A stretch of DNA of 6,861 nucleotides from an uncultured Christensenellaceae bacterium (GTDB taxonomy: Bacteria; Bacillota_A; Clostridia; Christensenellales; UBA3700), in assembly GCA_944381335.1 (NCBI GenBank), contig CALWKT010000037.1, positions 1 to 6,861 of the forward strand. The letters run 5' to 3'. The stretch's first letter is position 1. Each line of letters opens with the position of its first letter. A program made the translations under genes and the position numbers. Under the pieces are notes generated by a model. It ran no database searches. It was not told where the DNA came from and saw only the letters and a program-made list of their open reading frames with translations. Shown piece after piece: positions 1 to 6,044 of the stretch.

Positions 1-1076
1 AGTTTTGCGATGTTGTCGATCTTAGCGAGGAATTCTTCCTCGTTGATGCCGTATTCTTTAAGCGAAGAAGGAATGCCGAAATATGCGTTCATCTCTCTGA
101 TCCTGTCGCAAAGCGCGTTTACGAGAGCCGTGCCGCTCTTGCCTTTGAGACCGAGCATCTTCGCGATCTCACAGTAGCGTTCTTTCGCCCTCTTGTTCAC
201 GGAGTTGTACTGGATGACGTACGGCAGATAGATCGCGTTCGCGCAACCGTGCGGGATGTGTCCCGTCTCGAACGCCGCGCCCGTCTTGTGCGCCATCGAG
301 TGAGTTATGCCGAGCAGCGCGTTGGAGAACGCCTGTCCTGCCATGCACTGAGCGTAGTGCATATTCTCGCGAGCCTTCATGTCTCCGTCATAGCTTGCTT
401 TGAGATCTTTGTCAATGATCTTTATCGCTTCCATTGCGAGAGGATCGGTAAACGGCTGAGCGACGGTCGAAACGTACGCTTCGATCGCGTGCGTCAACGC
501 GTCCATGCCGGTATGCGCGACAAGCTTTTTGGGCATCGTCTCAGCAAGATCGGGGTCGACTATCGCAACGTCCGGGGTGATGTTGAAGTCCGCAAGCGGA
601 TACTTCACGCCCTTTGCGTAATCCGTAATGACGGAGAACGCGGTCACTTCAGTCGCCGTACCCGAAGTGGACGGGATCGCGCAGAATTTAGCCTTCGTTC
701 TCAGCGTCGGGAAGGAGAACGGGGTCAATATCTTTTTGAAAGAAGTCTTGGGATACTCATAGAATACCCACATCGCTTTAGCGGCGTCGATAGGCGAACC
801 GCCGCCCATGGAAATTATCCAGTCAGGCTCGAATTCTCTCATCGCCGCCGCGCCTTTCATGACCGTTTCCACGGAAGGATCCGGCTCTACGCCTTCAAAC
901 AACATGGTTTCAATGCCGGCTTCTTTGAGGTATTCCACAGCTCTGTCTACAAAGCCGAATTTTTTCATCGAACCGCCGCCGATAACGAGGATCGCTTTTT
1001 TGCCTTTGAGGTTTTTGAGTTCTTCCAGACAGCCTTTGCCGAAGTAAAGGTCTCTGGGCAACGTAAATCTTGACAT
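1..1076 (-). CDS. Iron-containing alcohol dehydrogenase, 3' end beyond the window
   Basis: This cytoplasmic group III (iron-dependent) alcohol dehydrogenase interconverts an alcohol and an aldehyde with NAD(P)(H). In a fermenter it most likely reduces aldehydes to regenerate NAD. The frame opens with MSRFTLPRDLYFGKG, and 358 residues are visible before the edge at base 1. Family members have about 380-390 residues, so only the C-terminal end is missing. The nucleotide-binding part holds GGGS (33-36), GGGSPID (91-97) and PSTSGTATEVT (135-145). The expected iron ligands are all present: D192 and H196 in GMDALTHAIEAY, H259 in THSMAH and H276 in IPHG. H263, also conserved, is present. The start is fixed by GAAAGGAG (1084-1091), seven bases upstream. 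A sigma-A promoter and a Rex-like operator lie upstream, which fits redox control. The substrate (ethanol, butanol, propanol or a diol) and the choice of NADH or NADPH cannot be read from the sequence. The family call is certain. Confidence 0.95.
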   Translation of the reverse strand, partial: MSRFTLPRDLYFGKGCLEELKNLKGKKAILVIGGGSMKKFGFVDRAVEYLKEAGIETMLFEGVEPDPSVETVMKGAAAMREFEPDWIISMGGGSPIDAAKAMWVFYEYPKTSFKKILTPFSFPTLRTKAKFCAIPSTSGTATEVTAFSVITDYAKGVKYPLADFNITPDVAIVDPDLAETMPKKLVAHTGMDALTHAIEAYVSTVAQPFTDPLAMEAIKIIDKDLKASYDGDMKARENMHYAQCMAGQAFSNALLGITHSMAHKTGAAFETGHIPHGCANAIYLPYVIQYNSVNKRAKERYCEIAKMLGLKGKSGTALVNALCDRIREMNAYFGIPSSLKEYGINEEEFLAKIDNIAK

Positions 1077-1100
1077 AATAATTCTCCTTTCATATCATTT

Positions 1101-1123
1101 CAGGTCAGACCTGCCTGCCTGCC
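1101..1123. repeat. Small palindrome and GGCA repeats in the alcohol dehydrogenase leader
   Basis: The predicted 5' untranslated region of the alcohol dehydrogenase contains a perfect 6-base inverted repeat with a one-base centre, CAGGTC-A-GACCTG (1101-1113). It abuts three tandem tetranucleotide units, ctgcctgcctgcc (1111-1123). The palindrome lies about 10 bases before the ribosome binding site. It could form a small hairpin in the messenger or be a protein-binding site. No function is recognised. Confidence 0.4.
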
Positions 1124-1130
1124 GTTTAAT

Positions 1131-1159
1131 ATTGTATAACATTTTCCGCCTTTTGTAAA
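1131..1159 (-). promoter_or_regulatory. Sigma-A promoter of the alcohol dehydrogenase gene
   Basis: On the minus strand a -35 box TTTACA (1159-1154) and a -10 box TACAAT (1136-1131) are separated by exactly 17 bases. Transcription would start near 1124, giving a leader of about 48 bases. An overlapping alternative has -35 TTGACT (1185-1180) and a poor -10 CTATTT (1162-1157), also 17 bases apart. In that alternative the Rex-like palindrome would fill the spacer. The first has the better -10 box. Confidence 0.7.
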
Positions 1160-1163
1160 TAGG

Positions 1164-1181
1164 GTGTTAAAAATTTAACAG
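1164..1181. promoter_or_regulatory. Rex-like redox operator upstream of the alcohol dehydrogenase
   Basis: The core TGTTAAAAATTTAACA (1165-1180) is a palindrome with perfect 7-base arms. It fits the clostridial Rex consensus TTGTTAANNNNTTAACAA at every specified base except the two outermost (12 of 14). Rex is a repressor released from DNA by a high NADH/NAD ratio, and alcohol dehydrogenase genes are classic targets in Clostridia. The site ends about five bases upstream of the -35 box, or lies within the spacer of the alternative promoter, so a bound repressor could block polymerase either way. The match is seen; regulation by Rex is inferred. Confidence 0.62.
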
Positions 1182-1289
1182 TCAATTTTTGGCGAAATTT
1201 TGACGTTTCGTGCACTTTCAAGCCGTTTTTTATGCTCTTTTAATGCCGCGCCGTAGCTTATGCCCCACTTGAACCGATAAAAATTTTAC

Positions 1290-1323
1290 AAAACTGCCGC
1301 GCCGTAAAGTTCATCCGGCGCGG
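1290..1323 (-). terminator. Probable terminator of the GH30 gene
   Basis: A perfect 8-base GC-only stem, CCGCGCCG (1323-1316 on the minus strand) with CGGCGCGG (1304-1297), encloses an 11-base loop. It is followed by CAGTTTTG and, slightly later, TTTTT. It lies about 65 bases after the GH30 stop codon. The U-tract is short and offset by three bases, so termination may be partial. A weaker 4-base hairpin, GCTG-AAAA-CAGC, lies closer to the gene at 1360-1371. Confidence 0.55.
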
Positions 1324-1387
1324 TCGTTTGTGTTTTTATTGCGATATTTTTATATAACTGCTGAAAACAGCCCTTTTCTTCCGGCTT

Positions 1388-2917
1388 TCAGGACAGCACG
1401 AATGTGGTCGCCGACATTGCGGACAATTCCAGTTTTCCGTCAAAGTCGTATTCCGAAACGCCCCAGTTCACGGTGTCGTCGGTCACGGTCTCGGTAACCG
1501 TCGAGAAATCCCCGTTCAACTTTACCGTACGCGCGTTTTTGCTGTCGTTTATCACGACGAGCGCTATCTTCCCGTCCGGTCTTTCGAAGGCTACGCAGTC
1601 CACTCCGTTAAAACCGAGAAAATCGCTGTAATCCGCGTCGATCCTGACGCTTCCTTCGGGAATAAACCTGGAAAACTGCCCCATCACGTAGTAACGCTTG
1701 TAAGTGTTGATCACGTTGCCGCTTTCCGTCTTGTTCCAGTAGACCAGCCCGTCCTCGTAATCGCCCTGCGAAACGCTGAGCCACCAGCTCCAGCTCACAG
1801 CATCGAGGTCTCTGAGGTCGCGCAGTATCGTCTGCGCGTTGTAAACGCCCATCGTCATGTCCTTTACCACGCCGAATTCGAGCACGCAGTATTCGCTGAC
1901 GCTTATCTTCTTTTCGGGATATCTGCTCTCCATATGGTCGGCAAACACCTTTTTGTAATAAGACGAATTGTTTGCGGCGTAAGAATGTACGGATATGCCC
2001 TCAATTTCGTCGAACCAGTCGTATTTCGCAAGCTCTTTCAGGTATTTCTTGACGTTGGACGAATCGGGTATCTTGTAGTTTCCGCTTTCGAAAATATCCA
2101 TTATATAATCCGTGCCGTTAGCGGCGTTGTACGCAGTGATCCTGTCATAGAAAACGTCGTAGAACTTGCCGAGAGGCTCAGGGTCGTAATGACAGCCCTC
2201 CTGAGAAGCCCCCTCTCCTCCCCACTTCCATTGCGGTTCGTTGACCGGGCTTATGTAAACCTTGATGTCGGGATCGTATTTGCAGATTATATTTTCGTAA
2301 AGATAATTGACTGAAACGAGAAGATAGTCGGAAAACGCGCCGTAAGCCTCCTCTTTCAGGTTGTTGTCGTACTCGACGGCGCCGTGCGTCTTTCCGTTTT
2401 TGGTCATCAGATAATGCGGAGAATTGGCAAAAAACACGACGTGCGTGATATTTCCCTTCGCGAGCGCCTGTTCGAACATACCGTCCACGACCGCGCATTT
2501 TGTGAAATCGTAATTGTTCTCGTCAGCGAATACGGAATAATCTCCCGTGAACCTTTCGGCAATGAAATAGCTGTTCGTGCCGTTCAGCGAACCTTCGCCG
2601 TAACCGCCGATCTCGTTGCTCCCGCCGCCGATATTGTATCTGAACGTGTTCAGCATGAGTCCGCTGTCACCGTAAAGCAGTTCCATCGCCTCGTCCTGAA
2701 GCGCAGGCTCCAAGTTGTACATGTCCTGATATATCCATGCCGACGACGCACCGAAGCCCTCGATCGTCTGATGCCTCTTGTTCAGATCGAGCGTGATCTC
2801 GGTTTCTCCGCAGAACATGCACAGCGCGTACGCGCCGAAAAACAACGCGAGCGATACGACAACCACCGCAAGTACTATCAGAGATATGAATATGTTGTTT
2901 TTAGTCTTTTCCCTCAT
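1388..2917 (-). CDS. Membrane-anchored GH30-type glycoside hydrolase
   Basis: A 509-residue enzyme probably acting outside the cell. Residues 9-33 form a hydrophobic segment after a basic start (MREKTKNN), so it is a signal anchor or signal peptide; no good lipobox surrounds the nearby cysteines. The catalytic barrel follows with family landmarks: HQTIEGFGASSAW (49-61), LNTFRYNIGGGSNE (89-102), NSPHYLMTKNG (165-175), ISPVNEPQWKW (222-232), QEGCHY (239-244) and SVSEYC (339-344). In clan GH-A logic E227 is the acid/base and E342 the nucleophile. Residues from about 410 form the C-terminal beta domain. The pattern best fits the GH30 branch that includes endo-beta-1,6-galactanases (Pfam Glyco_hydr_30_2), but the substrate is not proven; other GH30 enzymes cut beta-1,6-glucan or xylan. 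The start is supported by AGAGGGG (2922-2928). No transporter or other glycosidase adjoins it in the window, so it is not in a visible utilisation locus. Confidence 0.88.
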   Translation of the reverse strand: MREKTKNNIFISLIVLAVVVVSLALFFGAYALCMFCGETEITLDLNKRHQTIEGFGASSAWIYQDMYNLEPALQDEAMELLYGDSGLMLNTFRYNIGGGSNEIGGYGEGSLNGTNSYFIAERFTGDYSVFADENNYDFTKCAVVDGMFEQALAKGNITHVVFFANSPHYLMTKNGKTHGAVEYDNNLKEEAYGAFSDYLLVSVNYLYENIICKYDPDIKVYISPVNEPQWKWGGEGASQEGCHYDPEPLGKFYDVFYDRITAYNAANGTDYIMDIFESGNYKIPDSSNVKKYLKELAKYDWFDEIEGISVHSYAANNSSYYKKVFADHMESRYPEKKISVSEYCVLEFGVVKDMTMGVYNAQTILRDLRDLDAVSWSWWLSVSQGDYEDGLVYWNKTESGNVINTYKRYYVMGQFSRFIPEGSVRIDADYSDFLGFNGVDCVAFERPDGKIALVVINDSKNARTVKLNGDFSTVTETVTDDTVNWGVSEYDFDGKLELSAMSATTFVLS

Positions 2918-2953
2918 AATTCCCCTCTTGAAAACTATTTCTTCCTCAATGAT

Positions 2954-2983
2954 ATTGTAAATTAAAAAAACACAAAAAGTCTA
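2954..2983 (-). promoter_or_regulatory. Candidate proximal promoter of the GH30 gene
   Basis: A good -10 box TACAAT (2959-2954) has a mediocre -35 TAGACT (2983-2978) at an 18-base spacing, in AT-rich DNA. The start would fall near 2947, about 30 bases before the GH30 start codon. The weak -35 suggests either low basal activity or help from an activator. A second promoter at 3126-3154 could also read into this gene. Confidence 0.4.
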
Positions 2984-2992
2984 TAAACTATA

Positions 2993-3030
2993 TAGCCCGT
3001 TTTTTGCATTTTTCGGGAAAAAGCCCGTTT
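2993..3030. repeat. Overlapping small inverted repeats upstream of the GH30 promoter
   Basis: On the plus strand agcccgttt occurs twice (2993-3001 and 3022-3030) with tcggga between. The central cggg (3014-3017) can therefore pair with cccg on either side: cggg-aaaaag-cccg (3014-3027) or the longer cccg (2995-2998) with cggg. The stems have only 4 bases. The element sits between the candidate small RNA and the proximal GH30 promoter. It could be an operator or alternative leader hairpins. No known site is recognised. Confidence 0.3.
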
Positions 3031-3037
3031 CGGCGAC

Positions 3038-3118
3038 AAAAATAAATAAGATCCCGCCAAGGCGAACTCTCAGAGACGCCTTTGAAGCAGCGGAATCTTT
3101 GTCTGAAACTTCTGTTCC
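3038..3118 (-). ncRNA. Candidate structured small RNA with U-rich tail
   Basis: Starting just downstream of a promoter, the minus strand folds as follows. Hairpin 1 is GGAAC-AGAA-GUUUC (3118-3105). An 8-base stem, GAUUCCGC (3097-3090) with GCGGGAUC (3057-3050), has one U-G pair. This stem encloses an inner hairpin with GGCG (3080-3077) paired to CGCC (3064-3061), extended by CUC-UGA-GAG. The stem is followed at once by the U-rich run UUAUUUAUUUUU, so it also resembles an intrinsic terminator. The transcript would be about 80 bases. It matches no riboswitch consensus that I recognise (SAM, TPP, FMN, lysine, glycine, T-box). Alternatives are an attenuator in a long GH30 leader, which would reach the gene about 120 bases later, or chance pairing. 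Confidence 0.35.
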
Positions 3119-3125
3119 TTTAAAC

Positions 3126-3154
3126 AGTGTACCTTAAAAAATAAAATAAGTCAA
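3126..3154 (-). promoter_or_regulatory. Promoter-like sequence ahead of the candidate small RNA
   Basis: The -35 box TTGACT (3154-3149) and the -10 box TACACT (3131-3126) are separated by 17 T-rich bases. Initiation would be near 3119, directly before the first hairpin of the candidate RNA and about 200 bases before the GH30 start codon. No protein gene begins nearby, so the promoter serves either a non-coding RNA or a long GH30 leader. Confidence 0.5.
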
Positions 3155-3285
3155 CTACAAGCGGCAAAACCGATCCCGTCCGGATACTCTTTCTCCGTTA
3201 CTTGATTTTTCCGGCATGTGCCTGACAATCCCTTGCAAAAATAAGTCTTGCATATAAACCAAAGCTTCAGCATAAAAACGGATAT
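3155..3285. other. Gene-free part of the spacer, one weak small frame
   Basis: This lies between the terminator of the membrane-protein gene and the next promoter. The only open frame of note is on the minus strand, 3273-3151, 40 codons from ATG (begins MLKLWFICKTYF, ends DGIGFAACS). It has no ribosome binding site, follows directly after a terminator, and overlaps the promoter at 3126-3154, so I do not call it a gene. A short direct repeat cttgca flanks aaaaataagt near 3231-3251. Nothing else was recognised. Confidence 0.4.
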
Positions 3286-3310
3286 AAAAAGCGCCCCTGA
3301 AAGGAGCGCT
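3286..3310 (-). terminator. Intrinsic terminator of the membrane-protein gene
   Basis: On the minus strand AGCGCTCC (3310-3303), loop TTTCA, and GGGGCGCT (3297-3290) form an 8-base stem with one G-U pair. It runs directly into TTTTTATAT. It lies about 85 bases after the stop codon of the upstream gene. The two arms are identical in sequence to those of the tpiA terminator at 6045-6069. Confidence 0.88.
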
Positions 3311-3395
3311 GAAAAAATGTTTGTGCCCGGATCATCAATACGCCGCGACCTGTCGGTTCTCCGGATCTCTTAGCGTATCCTATCTCAATAATTTT

Positions 3396-4442
3396 TCAGA
3401 AAGAAAAATCTATATCAATGCTTATATCCGTTATATCTTCGTAAAAAACAATATCCGCCACTTTCGAATCCTTAACTTCAACAATACAAACGGATATGAC
3501 TTTCCCCTTTTCTTCAGCGTAATTTGCTACGGGCAAAAGCGCGAGATTATCTATTTTGCTAAAAACAGAACAGGCCATCTCGGAACCGTAAAAAACGTAA
3601 ATTGCATCTTCCTTATTTTCTGATATTGCCCAGTGCGCCGGAGTTCCGAGCGTATCGAGAAGTTCATCAAATGTCAGGTCTTCGTTTTCCTGCAAAGTCG
3701 CGACCCTTTCCTCTGTCAGATATTCCTTTTCGCTTGTAAAAGGTACCGCTATCTGAATTGCCAGTAAGCCAATAACAAGGACCGATACTATCAGCTCTCT
3801 GGCAACCCTTATTTTTTTCTGATTGCTTTTAACTTTTTCTCCGTAAACGCTTAAGAAACTTTTATACAGTAAAGACGGTTCTTCTCCTTGCTCTGTTTTT
3901 ACATCTTTTTTTATCGAACTTTCAACAATAATCCATATGAGATAAACAAATGACGTCACTGCCATCGGGATAGCCCATGACGTCTGAAAGCCGCCTATCA
4001 TAAATCTCTTGCCGACAAAACAAAGCACAAGCGGCAAGACGCCTGCGACCAGGAAACAACCAAACGCCTCTCTTATAGCTCTCTTTTGCACTCCCGCAAA
4101 GTTAATCGACAAAGATTCTGCTACTCTCGATGCCGCTTCAAGCGTTATAATTATGACGGCAAGTACGATAAACAACGAGACCACTCCTCTTATGACGTAT
4201 GTCGTTGATTCAGATATTACATCGGCAATAAAAGTCGTTACGCTTTGACCGGCGCTTAACGGCGCTATAGTCAGCACCATCAGTATTATTGCGCAAATCA
4301 AAGGCACGATTGCATAAGCTGCCTGGAAACCGAACAGCAACGCTTTGTTCGGAACGAATCCTTCAGGCAACTCATAATCATTCCATTTTTCATCCTGTTT
4401 CCTTTGTTCTTCAGCTTCTTTTTCAATGCTTTTTTTAGACAT
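3396..4442 (-). CDS. Unrecognised five-helix membrane protein with extracytoplasmic C-terminal domain
   Basis: I do not recognise the family of this 348-residue protein. It begins with a highly charged, soluble tail (1-33, rich in K and E). Five likely membrane helices follow at about 36-60, 84-103, 128-143, 155-173 and 216-234. A charged linker (175-215, with a basic SNQKKIRVARE stretch) separates helices 4 and 5. With a cytoplasmic N-terminus, residues 235-348 would lie outside the membrane. That domain contains LTFDELLDTLGTPAHW (256-271) followed by IYVFYG (281-286), a pattern reminiscent of SmpA/BamE-like or BLIP-like small domains. It ends in an acidic tail (DITDISIDIDFSF). This resemblance is an impression only. 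The start is supported by AAAGGAGA (4458-4451), eight bases upstream. The gene has its own promoter and terminator. It looks more AT-rich in codon choice than tpiA or the dehydrogenase, which may reflect low expression or transfer. Confidence 0.82.
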   Translation of the reverse strand: MSKKSIEKEAEEQRKQDEKWNDYELPEGFVPNKALLFGFQAAYAIVPLICAIILMVLTIAPLSAGQSVTTFIADVISESTTYVIRGVVSLFIVLAVIIITLEAASRVAESLSINFAGVQKRAIREAFGCFLVAGVLPLVLCFVGKRFMIGGFQTSWAIPMAVTSFVYLIWIIVESSIKKDVKTEQGEEPSLLYKSFLSVYGEKVKSNQKKIRVARELIVSVLVIGLLAIQIAVPFTSEKEYLTEERVATLQENEDLTFDELLDTLGTPAHWAISENKEDAIYVFYGSEMACSVFSKIDNLALLPVANYAEEKGKVISVCIVEVKDSKVADIVFYEDITDISIDIDFSF

Positions 4443-4498
4443 AAGCTTCTTCTCCTTTTCCGTAGATTATTAATAATAACATATTATTATATAACCAT

Positions 4499-4527
4499 AT
4501 TATATAATCAAACCCGATCCGCGTCAA
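4499..4527 (-). promoter_or_regulatory. Strong sigma-A promoter of the membrane-protein gene
   Basis: The -35 box TTGACG (4527-4522) and a perfect -10 box TATAAT (4504-4499) are 17 bases apart on the minus strand. The start would fall near 4492, giving a leader of about 50 very AT-rich bases before the ribosome binding site. A small inverted repeat, ACGGT-CAA-ACCGT (4577-4589), lies about 50 bases upstream of the -35 box; whether it is an operator is unknown. Confidence 0.82.
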
Positions 4528-4650
4528 CCCATTCAGTACAGTTATAAAAAATTCCTTAAAATTTTCATATGTTACAACGGTCAAACCGTCGGAAGACCTC
4601 TGACCTGAACAACGTTCCGCTTTCGTCCCGAAAGCAGTTTTTCCTGTTTT

Positions 4651-4688
4651 AAAAGCAAAAGCCGACGGATCCGTATCCGTCGGCTTTT
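4651..4688 (-). terminator. Strong intrinsic terminator of the M48 protease gene
   Basis: A perfect 14-base inverted repeat (arms 4657-4670 and 4675-4688, core AGCCGACGGAT) has a 4-base loop. On the minus strand it ends in TTTT followed by GCTTTT. It lies 32 bases after the protease stop codon and separates this gene from the membrane-protein gene. The A and T runs on both sides mean it could also stop plus-strand transcription. Confidence 0.9.
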
Positions 4689-4719
4689 TGATTTTCTGCT
4701 TTTCCTTTCGGCAAGCGTT

Positions 4720-5652
4720 TTATTCTGCTTTGGTTAAACTCTCGGAGTTCATTTCTTCAAGTCTTTTCTTTATCGCAGCAAGCCTGTCCACCGTGTCGGG
4801 ATGAGTGGAAGAAAGCAGAGACAGAAAATCTGACTTTGTCTTTACTCCGTCCAGCGCGTCAAGCGCGTCGTACAGATCGGCGCCGAAGCCGCAATCCACC
4901 GCAAAAGCGTCGGCGGCATACTCGTCTTTTCTCGAAGTCGCATTGACAAGAAGCATGCCGATCTTTGCCCACAGACCGTAAACCGCTGTGACCAGGAATA
5001 TGCCGATCACACCTATCATTCTGCCCAGCGCCTTTCCGCTTGAAGTTTCCGAAGCGATGCTGACGATCGCCGAAAAGAAACCAATTACTATGCTGACGAG
5101 CACCATAAATATCATAAGGATGCTGTTTGAAACGGATATGCCCAGCTTCAGATCCGAATCTCCGCTAGAGATATGACCGAATTCATGCGCAAGCACACCC
5201 TTTATCATGTCTGCGTCCATGCTTTTCAGAAGTCCGCCGGTGATTATGACCGTTCTGTGACCGAGAGCGTAAGCGTTGACCTCGTCGGTGGGCTTGTAAT
5301 ACAGCTTTACCTTGTCTCCCAGCTTGGGATTCTTTGCTTTCGCCGCCGTGTATACCTCGTCAAATATAGCGTAAATTGCCTCAGTGTCGGCATTTCTCTC
5401 CACCTTCTTGACCTTTTCTTTCATCCTGACGTACGCTTCGCCTATCGGTGAAAGCGATATCAACGTGATGACAGTATTGATCGCAATACCGATAAAGCCG
5501 TTTGCCACAAACATTCCCGCGTCTACATCGTTGCCGCCTGACAATATGAAACCGAAAACACAGAATACGATTGCCAGATTCGCCAGAAAGTATAAAGAAC
5601 ACCAGATTTTACGTGGGCGAAATAAGTTTTTCAAAAAACTTACTATGTACAT
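4720..5652 (-). CDS. M48 family (HtpX-like) membrane zinc metalloprotease
   Basis: A 310-residue integral membrane protease of the M48 family, which cleaves damaged or misfolded membrane proteins with a cytoplasm-facing active site. Two N-terminal helices (about 17-38 and 46-68) anchor it. The catalytic domain begins near residue 90 with the typical VNAYALGHRTVIITGGLL (125-142). The zinc motif HEFGH (156-160) gives ligands H156 and H160 and catalytic E157. E244 in RKDEYAAD is the expected third ligand. Two further hydrophobic segments (about 172-199 and 211-232) lie between them, as in HtpX. STHPDTVDRL (282-291) is the conserved C-terminal motif. Length is close to the family norm of about 280-300. 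The start follows a strong GGAGGAGG (5665-5658) with a 5-base spacer. It has its own promoter and terminator. True HtpX orthology is not certain, since M48 paralogues are common in Clostridia, so no gene symbol is given. Confidence 0.94.
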   Translation of the reverse strand: MYIVSFLKNLFRPRKIWCSLYFLANLAIVFCVFGFILSGGNDVDAGMFVANGFIGIAINTVITLISLSPIGEAYVRMKEKVKKVERNADTEAIYAIFDEVYTAAKAKNPKLGDKVKLYYKPTDEVNAYALGHRTVIITGGLLKSMDADMIKGVLAHEFGHISSGDSDLKLGISVSNSILMIFMVLVSIVIGFFSAIVSIASETSSGKALGRMIGVIGIFLVTAVYGLWAKIGMLLVNATSRKDEYAADAFAVDCGFGADLYDALDALDGVKTKSDFLSLLSSTHPDTVDRLAAIKKRLEEMNSESLTKAE

Positions 5653-5715
5653 AAAAACCTCCTCCGTTTTGTTTTTTTGTTTTTAATTATTTCATCGTTT
5701 TCCAATTTACCCATG

Positions 5716-5744
5716 ATTATACCATACGGTTTTCCGCACGTCAA
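5716..5744 (-). promoter_or_regulatory. Strong sigma-A promoter of the M48 protease gene
   Basis: The -35 box TTGACG (5744-5739) and a perfect -10 box TATAAT (5721-5716) are 17 bases apart. The start is expected near 5709, giving a leader of about 57 A-rich bases. The boxes are the same hexamers at the same spacing as in front of the membrane-protein gene at 4499-4527. I see no CIRCE element or other heat-shock operator near it, although htpX genes are stress-induced in some bacteria. Confidence 0.85.
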
Positions 5745-5796
5745 TTAATTTTTGCGGTATAATTTATTGTTATTGCGATCCGACATTCGGGAACGG

Positions 5797-6040
5797 TTAT
5801 TTTATCCCGCACTCTTTTTGCGCTCTTGCCGGGCAATCCGTGCCCTGACATTCACTCAACCGCCTGCCTGTGTTTTTTATGGCGACCCTTCGCGAAAAGA
5901 GTGATCTGTTATTTCCCCGCATCTTTTCAAGGATGTACTCGCCATCTTTCGCGATGCGCTCCCAACATGTATTTGATAAACTCGCCCTTCAGATACTTTT
6001 TTTCAATTTGTCAAGTAAATCGCTGTTATCCGCAAAAACA
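5797..6040 (-). pseudogene. Possible decayed gene fragment between tpiA and the protease
   Basis: No intact gene fits here, but consecutive minus-strand pieces in different frames look protein-like. The first is VFADNSDLLDKLKK, which reaches a stop at 5991-5989. The second is KKYLKGEFIKYMLGAHRERW in another frame (6010-5927). The third is ERIAKDGEYILEKMRG, back in the first frame, running to a TAA at 5799-5797. The first frame change coincides with a run of seven A's (minus strand), where one extra base would join the first two pieces as DKLKKKYLKGEF. No start codon with a ribosome binding site is visible. Chance open frames are an equally fair explanation. No family is assigned; the first joined stretch only vaguely recalls short helical SHOCT-type segments. 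Confidence 0.22.
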
Positions 6041-6044
6041 TACG

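Noticed and set aside
249..1073. Long plus-strand open frame of 274 codons opposite the alcohol dehydrogenase
   Set aside because: It is the antisense shadow of a gene with all family motifs. Its residue mix (very rich in R, H and F) is not protein-like and it has no promoter of its own.
1934..2965. Plus- and minus-strand open frames within the GH30 gene (126, 193, 60 and 106 codons)
   Set aside because: All overlap the convincing GH30 frame in other frames and are rich in R with no domain signal.
3030..3125. Known riboswitch (glycine, SAM, TPP, FMN, lysine or T-box) upstream of the GH30 gene
   Set aside because: None of the conserved core sequences of these classes could be found, on either strand.
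2981..3133. Minus-strand open frame of about 50 codons across the candidate small RNA, with a hydrophobic stretch
   Set aside because: It has no ATG, GTG or TTG start and no ribosome binding site. RNA structure explains the region better.
3151..3273. Minus-strand 40-codon frame beginning MLKLWF
   Set aside because: There is no ribosome binding site, it starts directly after a terminator, and its end overlaps a promoter. A homology search would be needed to revive it.
5643..5714. Small upstream frame of 23 codons (begins MGKLENDEIIKNKK) overlapping the M48 start
   Set aside because: Its ATG lies two bases after the -10 box, upstream of the expected transcription start near 5709, so it should not be in the messenger.
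5757..5762. TATAAT on the plus strand as a divergent promoter
   Set aside because: No acceptable -35 box lies 16-18 bases upstream and no plus-strand gene follows.
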